From: Subdoligranulum sp.
GTDB taxonomy: Bacteria; Bacillota; Clostridia; Oscillospirales; Ruminococcaceae
Direction of reading: 5' to 3'
Assembly (NCBI GenBank): GCA_004555405.1
Contig: SFIE01000001.1
Location: 1 to 64,000 of the forward strand
Length of the DNA: 64,000 bases
Numbering within the stretch: position 1 is the stretch's first letter; each line of letters starts with the position of its first letter. The notes beneath the pieces were generated by a model that ran no database searches, was not told where the DNA came from, and saw only the letters and a program-made list of their open reading frames with translations. Positions 49,043 through 57,251 of this stretch are shown in pieces. The translations under genes and the position numbers were made by a program.

Positions 49043-50074
49043 ATGAAACAACATCGTGAAGAACGCATTGCACTGGCCACCCGCATTTATGAGCTGGACG
49101 GCGAGGTTTACCGCTGCCTGGGCTCCAATCTGGGCCGGGTTTTCACCGGCAAGCGCGATGCCACCATTGAAGAACTGGCCCGCCTGATGTGCAGCAGCGA
49201 AAAAAGCCATTATCTGCGCAGCGAGCTGGCATTGATCAGCAACATGGCCCGCACCATTCAGGACAAGCCCACCCGCGCCCGCCTGATGCGCGAATACGAC
49301 TCGATCCTGCAGGAAGTGGAAAGCCTGCCCACCAGCTTTGGCCGTGTGGATATTCTGGACGAGCAGATGGCCAGCCTGAACGCCGCCAGCCTGAGCGACC
49401 GCTTTGGCAAGGGCGACCATCTGGTGATCTGCATCGGCCGCACCTATGGCAGCGCCGGCACGGATATCGGCTTTGCGCTGGCCGATGCTTTGCACATCAA
49501 CTATTACGATACCGAGATCTTTACCGAGGTTTTGGAGCGTTTGGAAGCCGAGCAGGATCATGTGTCCGATTTCGTGAGCTTTTCCCACGAGAAAAACCCC
49601 AATGTAACCGGCGATATCCATGACCGTAAAATGACGCTGAAGCAGCGCATTCGCGAATTCAGCCGCTATCACGGCCTGAGCAAGCGCGATGCCATCTTCT
49701 TTAACGAATCCGATCTGCTGTGCGAAAAGGCCCGCACGGAAGACTTTATCATCATGGGCCGCTGCGGTGACCGTATCCTCTCGCACAACGGCATTCCGCA
49801 TTTGAGCGTGTTTATCACGGCTCCGTTTGAAAAGCGTGTGCAGCGCATTATGGCCACCGATGATCTTACTGAAAAACAGGCCCGCAAGCTGCTGAAAACT
49901 CTGGACCGCCGCCACGGAAGCTATTATAACTTCTACACCGGCCGCCGCTGGGGTGACCCGAACAGTTACGATCTGTGCATCAACAGTGCCTCTTATGGCA
50001 TTGAGGGCTCGGTTGAGCTGATCAAGCGCATGGTGGACCGCCAAAGCTACAAAAAACCCGCTTCCAACAAGTAA
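49043..50074 (+). CDS. Cytidylate-kinase-like protein with N-terminal helical extension
   Basis: 343 residues from ATG 49043. Residues about 1-125 are helical and unrecognised. From about 128 a Cytidylate_kin2-type P-loop domain begins: ICIGRTYGSAGTDIGFALAD, whose P-loop differs from a standard GxxGxGKS, then YYDTEIF and IIMGRCGDRIL. The LID arginines are in AFEKRVQRIM and RRHGSYYNFYTGRRWG. Not the essential Cmk; substrate unknown. Thirteen bases after the antiporter, so co-transcribed. Confidence 0.82.
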   Translation: MKQHREERIALATRIYELDGEVYRCLGSNLGRVFTGKRDATIEELARLMCSSEKSHYLRSELALISNMARTIQDKPTRARLMREYDSILQEVESLPTSFGRVDILDEQMASLNAASLSDRFGKGDHLVICIGRTYGSAGTDIGFALADALHINYYDTEIFTEVLERLEAEQDHVSDFVSFSHEKNPNVTGDIHDRKMTLKQRIREFSRYHGLSKRDAIFFNESDLLCEKARTEDFIIMGRCGDRILSHNGIPHLSVFITAPFEKRVQRIMATDDLTEKQARKLLKTLDRRHGSYYNFYTGRRWGDPNSYDLCINSASYGIEGSVELIKRMVDRQSYKKPASNK

Positions 50075-50090
50075 CTGACCCGCACAAATA

Positions 50091-50148
50091 AAAGCCGCCT
50101 CAGGTTGGCATGGACAAAACAATGCGCCATGCACTCTGAGGCGGCTTT
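50091..50148. terminator. Bidirectional terminator between the kinase-like gene and tmcAL
   Basis: AAAGCCGCCTCAG/CTGAGGCGGCTTT, 13 perfect base pairs around a 32-base loop containing a further hairpin. Serves both converging genes. Confidence 0.85.
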
Positions 50149-50159
50149 GTATTACCGGA

Positions 50160-51338
50160 TCATTTCAGCAGCACGGGTTTTTGCGTAAACGAAAGCCCCA
50201 TGGGGCTGGGGGTTTTGCGGCACAGCGCAGCAAGATCGGCTGCAGCGGCGTGCGCATTTGCCGCAAGGCGGCACGCTTCGCTTTGCTCTGCCAGCTTGGC
50301 AAGGCTGCTGCCCGCCGGAATGTCGGCGTGTTTTAAAAGCGGCAGCGCCTGCCCCTTTGCCCCCAGCACCAGCGCAAAGGGCGGCATTTCGGGCAGACTG
50401 TCGGTATACCCCAGCGCGGCATCCAGCACCAGACGCCGCAGGCGTGAATGGGCATACCGTTTGGTTTTTAAGGCATCATACAGCGCAGGCAGGCTTACCG
50501 CCGTGCGCACACAGGCCGCCAAACGGTTTTCCAGCCCTTCGTTCACGCCGCGGATATCGGCAATTTCCGCTGCCGTCATGGCGCGCAGGCGTGAAAGCAC
50601 CGCAATATCGGCACGCAGCGGGGCAATGCCCTGTCCGGCGTTTAAAGCCGCCTTATAAAGCGCGTGGGTGTTTTGCGGCAGCCACTGCAGGCTTTGCCCG
50701 GTTTCTTCTTTGCTCCATAACCGGCGCACTGCACTGGCGCTGGCAAACTGCTGGCCGGGCTGGGCATCGGCACCGTGCGCCGCCCCCACACGGGCAATAG
50801 GCAGCGGCTGCAGGCTGCGTTTTTGGCGCAGGATCGCCTTGCAGTATTCCACCCCCAAAAGATCGTTGGGCTGCTCCAGCAGGGCGGCGGTGTGCGGATC
50901 GATCTTGCAGGCAGCCCTGGCTCTGGCAGCGGCAAAGCTTTGCCCGCCGCCCAGCTCGCTTTGCAGGTTGTGTGCAAGGGCCGGGGAATCCAACAGCTCT
51001 GCCAGTGCCATAAAGCCCTGCGCATCCGGCGTTTCAGCCCCGAATGCCAGCGTATCGCACCCAAGGGAAGCCAGAATATGCACCCCGGCAGCGGCAAAGG
51101 TTTCCGCTGTAGCACAGGCCCACGGGTTTGGCAGCGCCACCACAAGATCGGCCCCGTTTTGCAGGGCGGCCTGTGCGCGCACTGCAGGCGGCAGCGAAGC
51201 AAATCCGCCGCGCTGCACCACATCGCAGCTCATGCACACCACAACCGTTTGTGCGCCCAGTGCGCGCACCTGTTCGATCTGATAGGCATGGCCCTTGTGA
51301 AACGGATCATATTCTGCAATAATTCCTGCAATTTTCAC
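50160..51338 (-). CDS. tmcAL: tRNA(Met) cytidine acetate ligase (TmcAL/YlbM family)
   Basis: 392 residues. The nucleotidyltransferase HxGH-type motif is AEYDPFHKGHAYQI (about 8-21). The middle keeps GVEYCKAI and the serine-rich loop ASASAVRRL of the family. It activates acetate with ATP to form N4-acetylcytidine at the elongator tRNA-Met wobble base. The neighbouring divergent gene is acetate kinase, so both proteins use acetate. Start ATG 51338. Confidence 0.88.
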   Translation of the reverse strand: MKIAGIIAEYDPFHKGHAYQIEQVRALGAQTVVVCMSCDVVQRGGFASLPPAVRAQAALQNGADLVVALPNPWACATAETFAAAGVHILASLGCDTLAFGAETPDAQGFMALAELLDSPALAHNLQSELGGGQSFAAARARAACKIDPHTAALLEQPNDLLGVEYCKAILRQKRSLQPLPIARVGAAHGADAQPGQQFASASAVRRLWSKEETGQSLQWLPQNTHALYKAALNAGQGIAPLRADIAVLSRLRAMTAAEIADIRGVNEGLENRLAACVRTAVSLPALYDALKTKRYAHSRLRRLVLDAALGYTDSLPEMPPFALVLGAKGQALPLLKHADIPAGSSLAKLAEQSEACRLAANAHAAAADLAALCRKTPSPMGLSFTQKPVLLK

Positions 51339-51357
51339 TTTAACCCCCGCTTATATC

Positions 51358-51386
51358 TTGCAAAAGTATTTTCTTCATTATATAAT
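51358..51386 (+). promoter_or_regulatory. Promoter of ackA
   Basis: -35 TTGCAA, 17-bp spacer, -10 TATAAT. Overlaps the minus-strand promoter of tmcAL by four bases of the -10 boxes. Confidence 0.8.
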
Positions 51387-51405
51387 ATTTTTAGTAAACT
51401 GCCAA
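51377..51405 (-). promoter_or_regulatory. Promoter of tmcAL
   Basis: Minus strand -35 TTGGCA, 17-bp spacer, -10 TATAAT. The two -10 hexamers overlap within the palindrome ATTATATAAT (51377-51386). Confidence 0.75.
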
Positions 51406-51502
51406 TGTGGGAAATGTTGCTTTTTTTATGGCATGGCGCAAAGATGACGCTGATGCATAAAGCAAAGCGGCTTTCTCTCAAATTATTAGGAGGATGATTC
51501 CA

Positions 51503-52708
51503 ATGAAAATTCTGGTTATCAACTGCGGTTCTTCCAGCCTGAAGTATCAGCTGATCGACATGGACGGCGAAAAGGTTCTGTGCAAGGGCCTGTGCGAGCG
51601 TATCGGCATGGACGGTTCTGTGATCACCCACAAGGTGGGCGGCGGCAAGTGGGAGCTGACCACTGACTTCCCCACTCACACCGAGGCTTTTGCTGCCGTT
51701 GTTAAGATGATGACCGAGGGCGAAGGCAAGGTTATCAACGATGTATCTGAAGTGAGCGCTATCGGCCACCGCGTTGTGCACGGCGGCGAAAAGTTCCAGG
51801 CAAGCTGCCTGGTCACCCCCGCTGTGATCGACACCATCAACGAGCTGGCTCCTCTGGCTCCCCTGCACAACCCCGCAGGCGTTCTGGGCCTGGAAGCCGC
51901 CAAGAAGGTGTTTGGCGAGAACATTCCCAATGTGGCTGTGTTTGACACCGCTTTCCACAGCACCATGCCCGCTAAGAGCTATATGTATGGCCTGCCCTAC
52001 GAGTACTACGAGAAGTTCGGCGTTCGCCGCTACGGCTTCCACGGCACCAGCCATCGCTTTGTAAGCAAGGCTGCCGCCGAGTATCTGGGCAAGAGCCCTG
52101 CTGACCTGAAGATCGTTACCTGCCACCTGGGCAACGGCTCTTCCGTTGCTGCTGTTGACGGCGGCAAGGTGCTGGATACCACCATGGGAATGACTCCTCT
52201 GAGCGGCCTGCTGATGGGCACCCGTTCCGGCGACATGGACCCCTCCATCCCCGGCTACATTGAAAACGCCACCGGCATGACCCCCAGCGAGTTTGATGCC
52301 GTGATGAATAAGAAGAGCGGCCTGCTGGGCATTTCCGGCGTGAGCAGCGATAAGCGCGATGTTGACAATGCTGCTGCTGAGGGCAACGAGCGCGCACAGC
52401 TGGCCAAGGATATGCTGGTTTACCAGATCAAGAAGTACATTGGCGGCTATGCTGCTGCTATGGGTGGCCTGGACTGCGTTGTGTTCTGCGGCGGTATCGG
52501 CGAGAACGACAACGACCTGCGCGCTGCTGTGTGCGACAAGATGGAAGTGCTGGGCATCGGCGCCATCAACAAGGAGCAGAACAACAAGCGCGGCCTGGAC
52601 ATCAACGACATCACCGGCGCCGACAGCAAGGTGAAGGTTCTGGCTATCTGCACCAACGAAGAGCTGATGATCGCCCGCGACACCAAGGAGATCGTGGAGG
52701 CTCTGTAA
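51503..52708 (+). CDS. ackA: Acetate kinase
   Basis: 401 residues from ATG 51503 (MKILVINCGSSSLKYQ), with AGGAGG upstream. Reversible acetyl phosphate + ADP to acetate + ATP, a main ATP-yielding step in fermenters. Family signatures: CGSSSLKY, HRVVHGGEKF, RYGFHGTSHRFV, TCHLGNGSS and CGGIGEND. Codon use is highly biased, implying strong expression. The phosphotransacetylase gene (pta) is not in the window. Confidence 0.98.
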   Translation: MKILVINCGSSSLKYQLIDMDGEKVLCKGLCERIGMDGSVITHKVGGGKWELTTDFPTHTEAFAAVVKMMTEGEGKVINDVSEVSAIGHRVVHGGEKFQASCLVTPAVIDTINELAPLAPLHNPAGVLGLEAAKKVFGENIPNVAVFDTAFHSTMPAKSYMYGLPYEYYEKFGVRRYGFHGTSHRFVSKAAAEYLGKSPADLKIVTCHLGNGSSVAAVDGGKVLDTTMGMTPLSGLLMGTRSGDMDPSIPGYIENATGMTPSEFDAVMNKKSGLLGISGVSSDKRDVDNAAAEGNERAQLAKDMLVYQIKKYIGGYAAAMGGLDCVVFCGGIGENDNDLRAAVCDKMEVLGIGAINKEQNNKRGLDINDITGADSKVKVLAICTNEELMIARDTKEIVEAL

Positions 52709-52755
52709 TTCAGAGTTTTCTGTGCATTTTCGGGGCAGCCTGTTTGCTTTAACTG

Positions 52756-52798
52756 GCACCGCTGTTTTGGAGTTTTTCCAAAGCAGCGGTGCTTTTTT
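52756..52798 (+). terminator. Terminator after ackA
   Basis: GCACCGCTGTTTTGGA pairs with TCCAAAGCAGCGGTGC (one mismatch), then TTTTTT. Confidence 0.9.
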
Positions 52799-52861
52799 GA
52801 TTTTATAAAGGCATTTCCTCTGCTTTTCCCAAAATGCCGATGCTGCAAAACTGTCCTATAG

Positions 52862-52915
52862 AAAAAGCGCGCAGGCTATGCCCCAAGGTGGGCAAAACAG
52901 TCTGCGCGCTTTTTT
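52862..52915. terminator. Second hairpin terminator between ackA and the HPr-like gene
   Basis: AAAAAGCGCGCAG/CTGCGCGCTTTTT with a 27-base loop. Symmetrical, so usable on both strands. A further TCCTGCGC/GCGCAGGA hairpin (52960-52982) lies next to the HPr-like stop. Confidence 0.8.
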
Positions 52916-52990
52916 ATGCAGAGGCTTTAAATGAAGCCCCTATCCTTTTAAAAATGCTCCTGCGCTTTCCCGGCGCAGGATCGGCGGCTT

Positions 52991-53212
52991 TTAGTGGATC
53001 AGCGGGCGGCACACACGGTGCAGCTCGTATTCACTTTCGCAAACCACACGAACGGGCTTGCTGTAATCCAAGTGCAGCAGGCCCATGATGCTTTTGGCAT
53101 CGGCGATGGCGCCGAAGTCATCATGCACGCCAATATCGGCCATGCTGGTGGAGGCTCTGTCAGAAAGAGCCTGCAGGTCCTTAATATTCTTGATTTTAAT
53201 CGATTGGATCAT
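52991..53212 (-). CDS. HPr-like protein lacking the phospho-histidine
   Basis: 73 residues with the HPr fold. The Ser46 region is clearly kept (DAKSIMGLLHLDYSKPVRVV). The segment that should carry the PTS active-site His15 reads DLQALSDRASTSMADIGVH, with no His-Ala-Arg-Pro motif. Such Crh-like proteins cannot pass on sugar phosphate but could be phosphorylated by HPr kinase and act with CcpA. Start ATG 53212 with GGAGGG ten bases upstream. Own promoter with two palindromes. Confidence 0.8.
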   Translation of the reverse strand: MIQSIKIKNIKDLQALSDRASTSMADIGVHDDFGAIADAKSIMGLLHLDYSKPVRVVCESEYELHRVCRPLIH

Positions 53213-53288
53213 AGGTCATTACCCTCCGTTTCTGATTGTCCTGAAGGGTGCCCTCTATGGCAATTTTCCTTATTGCCTCACCCTTCTT

Positions 53289-53336
53289 TGTGCATTATAG
53301 CACATAAACAGTCAATTTCAATGTGCAACTTGCACA
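53289..53336 (-). promoter_or_regulatory. Promoter with two TGTGC/GCACA palindromes (HPr-like gene)
   Basis: Minus strand -35 TTGAAA (53316-53321), 16-bp spacer, -10 TATAAT (53294-53299). The -10 is framed by TGTGC and GCACA (53289-53304). Upstream of the -35 lies TGTGCAA-C-TTGCACA (53322-53336). The shared half-site suggests one regulator binding twice. Confidence 0.65.
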
Positions 53337-53503
53337 AATTTAAGATTTTCTGAGGACTATATCAAATTTTTCACAATGTGGAAAAGCTTTTTGTGCAAGA
53401 ATACCTATAAAATTGGAAGGTTTTCAAGCACCCGCGTTCCGCGGGTGCGTTTTGCTGCCCGGCCTGCACCTGCCTGTTGCCGGTACAGCTGCATTCCGGC
53501 ATC

Positions 53504-53545
53504 AAAAAGGGCGCAGTGCCCCTTGCATGGCAAGGCACTGCGCCC
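53504..53545 (-). terminator. Terminator after the MFS gene
   Basis: GGGCGCAGTGCC/GGCACTGCGCCC stem followed by TTTTT on the minus strand. Confidence 0.9.
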
Positions 53546-53563
53546 CAAATTTTTATATGGTTT

Positions 53564-54874
53564 TTATGCGGTCGGCTGCTTTTGCAGGTTTTCCTGCCTA
53601 TCGGCAATGCGCAAAAACACAAAGCCCAGGGCAAAAAAGATCGCCAGGCACCCCACAGCCGTGTTGATGGAGCCGCCTGCCAGCTTGACGGCTGCCAGCA
53701 CAGCCGAGCCCAAAAACGATGCCCCCTTGCAGAAGATATCATAAATGCCAAAATACTCGCCCGAATTTTCAGCCGGAATGATTTTAGAGTAATACGAGCG
53801 CGACAGCGACTGAATCGAGCCCTGAAAGCAGCCCACCAAAAATGCCAGAATAGCAAACTGCGCCAGCGTGTGCAGCGTAAAAATATACAGGCTGATCAAA
53901 AAGTAGCCGCCAATGCACACAAACAGCAGCTGCACCGTGGAATATTTGTGCGAAAGCCGCGCAAACACCAGCGAACCGCCAAACGCCACCACCTGTGTGG
54001 CCAGCAGAAACACCACCTGCCCCACGGTGTTCAGATTCAAATCGGTGCCGATATTGATGCAGTTATCAATGATGGTGCCCACGCCGTCGATATACAGAAA
54101 AAACGCAATGAGAAAATACATCACCTTTTTATCGTAGCGGGCAATGTGCCGCAGCGTGGCAAAAATTTTGCCGAATGCGTTTTTCACGCTGCACAGTTCG
54201 GCCTCCACATAGTTTTTCTGGCGGTAATTTTTTATGAGCGGCAGTGTGACCAAAAGCCACCACCCCGCCGTGACCGAAAAACCGATGCCCTTGGATACCC
54301 CGTCGGACAAAATGCCCGCCATATCCGGGCCCAGCACATAGGCAACCAGTGCCACCGCAAACGGAATGCAGGAACCCAGATATCCCCACGCATAGCCGAA
54401 GGAAGAAACCACATCCATGCGGTCTTCTTCGGTGATATCCCCCAGCATGGAATCGTAGATGGTCTGCGAGCCGCAGTAGCATATACGCGCCAGCACATAC
54501 ACCGCCAAAAATACGAACCAACCCGTAACAAAGCCGTTGAACAGGCACGCCAGCACGCCCATGCACACAACGCCGGTAAAAATGCGTTTTTTCATGCCCT
54601 CATGGTCGGCCAGCACGCCGATCACCGGCCCCAGCAGCGCCACAAGCACTGTGGACAGTGCAATGGCCAGCGAGTAATACGCCGTGGCACGGTCGGAATC
54701 GATCTGCCCCGGCGCAGTGCCGATGGCGATGCCTTTGAACCAAATGGGGATCAGCGAGCAGGCCAGCATAATAAACGCTGAATTGCCCACATCATACAGC
54801 ACCCACGAAAGCTCTTGCTGCGTAAGCCCGCGAAGCGGCTTGAGGCGATTTAAAACACGCAATATCTGATTCAT
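53564..54874 (-). CDS. MFS transporter, UMF1/Atg22-like
   Basis: 436 residues, about 12 membrane helices, start ATG 54874 (MNQILRVLNRL). The N-terminal ELSWVLYDVGNSAFIML is the UMF1-family opening. SQTIYDSMLGDI and DRMDVVSSFGYAWGYLGS follow the first MFS motif region. Eukaryotic relatives export amino acids from vacuoles; bacterial members are functionally undefined. Monocistronic, ended by the terminator at 53504-53545. Confidence 0.87.
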   Translation of the reverse strand: MNQILRVLNRLKPLRGLTQQELSWVLYDVGNSAFIMLACSLIPIWFKGIAIGTAPGQIDSDRATAYYSLAIALSTVLVALLGPVIGVLADHEGMKKRIFTGVVCMGVLACLFNGFVTGWFVFLAVYVLARICYCGSQTIYDSMLGDITEEDRMDVVSSFGYAWGYLGSCIPFAVALVAYVLGPDMAGILSDGVSKGIGFSVTAGWWLLVTLPLIKNYRQKNYVEAELCSVKNAFGKIFATLRHIARYDKKVMYFLIAFFLYIDGVGTIIDNCINIGTDLNLNTVGQVVFLLATQVVAFGGSLVFARLSHKYSTVQLLFVCIGGYFLISLYIFTLHTLAQFAILAFLVGCFQGSIQSLSRSYYSKIIPAENSGEYFGIYDIFCKGASFLGSAVLAAVKLAGGSINTAVGCLAIFFALGFVFLRIADRQENLQKQPTA

Positions 54875-55087
54875 TTCATTTCCTGCCTTCCGGTGCGCGC
54901 TTTTTGCCGCCCCAACTAAAAAGATACCGAAAATGTCAGAAAATGTCAATGGTTTTAACTATTTTACAGTGATTTTGCACAGCCAAAAGGCCGCCCGGAA
55001 AACACCCGGGCGGCCTTGTTTTTTGGGGGCTATATTGCGCTGTGCTTTCTGCCTATGCGGCCCGCGCCGCCTTAACGCATCGCTGCA

Positions 55088-57247
55088 TCAAAACGAATTG
55101 CCGCAGCCCTTGCAGGTAAGGGAAATGCGCTTTTTCTTAACATCCACATCCAGCACCTTTACCTGCACCACATCGCCCACCTTCAGCACCTCACGCGGGT
55201 GCTTGATGAACTTATCGCAGATCTGGCTGATATGCACCAGTCCGTCCTGATGCACGCCAATGTCCACAAATGCGCCGAAATCGATCACATTGCGCACGGT
55301 GCCCGTCAGCTCCATGCCGGGCTTTAAGTCCTCCATGCCCATCACATCGCTGCGCAAAAGGGGCTTGGGCAGGCTGTCGCGCATATCGCGGCCCGGCTTG
55401 AGCAGCTCGGCCATGATATCCTCCAGCGTGGGGCGGCCCGCGCCGGTGGCCTGTGTGAGCTTATCCCAGCCCAGCGCCCGGGCGGCGGCGGGCAGCGCCT
55501 GAATTTCCGGCGTGCCGATCTGCGAAAGCGTAAAGCCGCACAGCTCCAGCAGCGCCTTGGCAGCCGCATAGCTTTCGGGGTGAACTGCGGTTTCGTCCAG
55601 TTTATTTTTGGCGTTGGGCAGGCGCAAAAATCCCGCACACTGTTCAAACGCCTTGGGGCCAAGGCCCTTGACCTTTTTCAGCTGGGCACGGCTGGTAAAT
55701 TCGCCCTGTTCCTCACGGTAGGCTACAATATTTTTGGCTGTGCTGCCCGTAATGCCCGCCACACGGCTCAGCAGCGGCGCGCTGGCGGTGTTCAGGTCCA
55801 CACCCACGCTGTTCACGCAGTCTTCCACCACGCCATCCAGCGTTTCTTCCAGCCGCTTTTGCGGCATATCGTGCTGGTATTGGCCCACGCCCACGGCTTT
55901 GGGCTCAATTTTCACCAATTCTGCCAAGGGGTCCTGCAGGCGGCGGGCAATGGAAACGGCGCTGCGCAGATTCACATCAAACTGCGGGAACTCGGCGGCA
56001 GCCAGCTTGCTGGCCGAATACACCGAAGCGCCGGCCTCGCTTACCACCATATACTGCACACCGCCGCCGATCTCACGGATCACATCGGCGGCAAACATTT
56101 CGGTTTCCTTGCTGGCGGTGCCGTTGCCAATGGCAATGATCTGCACACCGTGCTTTTTGATAAGCTCCTTCAGAATTTTTTTGGCCTGCTCCACACGCTT
56201 GAATTCCGGCACGGGATAGATCACCGTGGTGTCCAGCACCTTGCCGGTGGCATCCACCACCGCCACCTTACAGCCCATGCGGTAGCCGGGGTCCAGCCCA
56301 AGCGCCACCTTGCCCTTGATGGGCGGCTGCAGCAGAAGCTGGCGCAGGTTATCTCCAAACACCGTGATCGCACCCTCGTTGGCAGCATCGGTAAGCTCGG
56401 TGCGGATCTCGGTGTCCAGGCTGGGATGGATCAGGCGTTTATAGGCATCCAGCGCTGCCTGCAGCACCTGCTGTGCGCAGGCGCCGCCGGTTTTTTCGCG
56501 GGCAAACAGGCGTGCGCACAGTGCCCCGGCGCGCTCGGGGTCCACCTCGATATTCACCTTCAGATATCCCTCGCGCTCGCCGCGGTTCAGCGCCAGCACA
56601 CGATGCCCGGCAATTTTGCTTACCGGCTCGGAGAAATCATAGTAAGGGCTGTACACGCTGTCCTCTTCCTTTGCGCCCACGCTGCGCACCTGCCCAAATG
56701 CATGGTAAAAACGGCGCAGCTCGGCGCGGCAGCGGGCATCGTCGCTCACGGTTTCGGCAATAATATCCCGTGCGCCCTGCAAAGCCTCCGCCGTGTCGGC
56801 CACCTGCTCGTTCAGATAGTCCCGGGCGGCGGCCTCGGGGTCAGTTTTGGCATTCTGCGCCAGGATCAGCTGTGCCAAAGGCTCCAGCCCTTTGGCCTTG
56901 GCCATGCTGGCACGGGTTTTGCGCTTGGGCTTATAGGGGCGGTAGAGATCCTCCACCTCGGCCAGCGTGGCAGCCTTTTCCAGCTGGGCAGCCAGCTGCT
57001 CGGTCATGGCCCCCTGCTCGGTGATGCTGCGGCTCACTTCGTCCTTGCGCTTATCCAGTCCGCGCAGATATTCCAGCCGTTCGCCCAGCTGGCGCAGCAG
57101 CTGATCGTCCATGCTGTCGGTGGCTTCCTTACGGTAACGCGCAATAAAGGGAATGGTGTTGCCCTCGTCGATCAGGGCAATGGCGTTGGATACATGGATC
57201 GGTTTCAGGTTGAGTTCCTGGGCAATTTTCTGTGCGTAATCCGTCAC
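55088..57247 (-). CDS. tex: Tex family RNA-binding transcription accessory protein
   Basis: 719 residues, standard Tex length. Layout: N-terminal helical bundle, a YqgF-like domain (LGLDPGYRMGCKVAVVD, about 318-335), tandem helix-hairpin-helix motifs (VGVDLNTASAPLLSRVAGI, LKKVKGLGPKAFEQCAGFL) and a C-terminal S1 domain (GTVRNVIDFGAFVDIGVHQD, about 645-715). The GTG start overlaps nothing and lies four bases after the yfhO stop, whose last codons form the GGAGG ribosome-binding site. Confidence 0.96.
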   Translation of the reverse strand: MTDYAQKIAQELNLKPIHVSNAIALIDEGNTIPFIARYRKEATDSMDDQLLRQLGERLEYLRGLDKRKDEVSRSITEQGAMTEQLAAQLEKAATLAEVEDLYRPYKPKRKTRASMAKAKGLEPLAQLILAQNAKTDPEAAARDYLNEQVADTAEALQGARDIIAETVSDDARCRAELRRFYHAFGQVRSVGAKEEDSVYSPYYDFSEPVSKIAGHRVLALNRGEREGYLKVNIEVDPERAGALCARLFAREKTGGACAQQVLQAALDAYKRLIHPSLDTEIRTELTDAANEGAITVFGDNLRQLLLQPPIKGKVALGLDPGYRMGCKVAVVDATGKVLDTTVIYPVPEFKRVEQAKKILKELIKKHGVQIIAIGNGTASKETEMFAADVIREIGGGVQYMVVSEAGASVYSASKLAAAEFPQFDVNLRSAVSIARRLQDPLAELVKIEPKAVGVGQYQHDMPQKRLEETLDGVVEDCVNSVGVDLNTASAPLLSRVAGITGSTAKNIVAYREEQGEFTSRAQLKKVKGLGPKAFEQCAGFLRLPNAKNKLDETAVHPESYAAAKALLELCGFTLSQIGTPEIQALPAAARALGWDKLTQATGAGRPTLEDIMAELLKPGRDMRDSLPKPLLRSDVMGMEDLKPGMELTGTVRNVIDFGAFVDIGVHQDGLVHISQICDKFIKHPREVLKVGDVVQVKVLDVDVKKKRISLTCKGCGNSF

Positions 57248-57251
57248 GGCT

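Noticed and set aside
51335..52759. A 474-codon minus-strand frame over ackA
   Set aside because: Antisense shadow of a highly biased gene, continuing into the promoter region; acetate kinase on the plus strand is certain.
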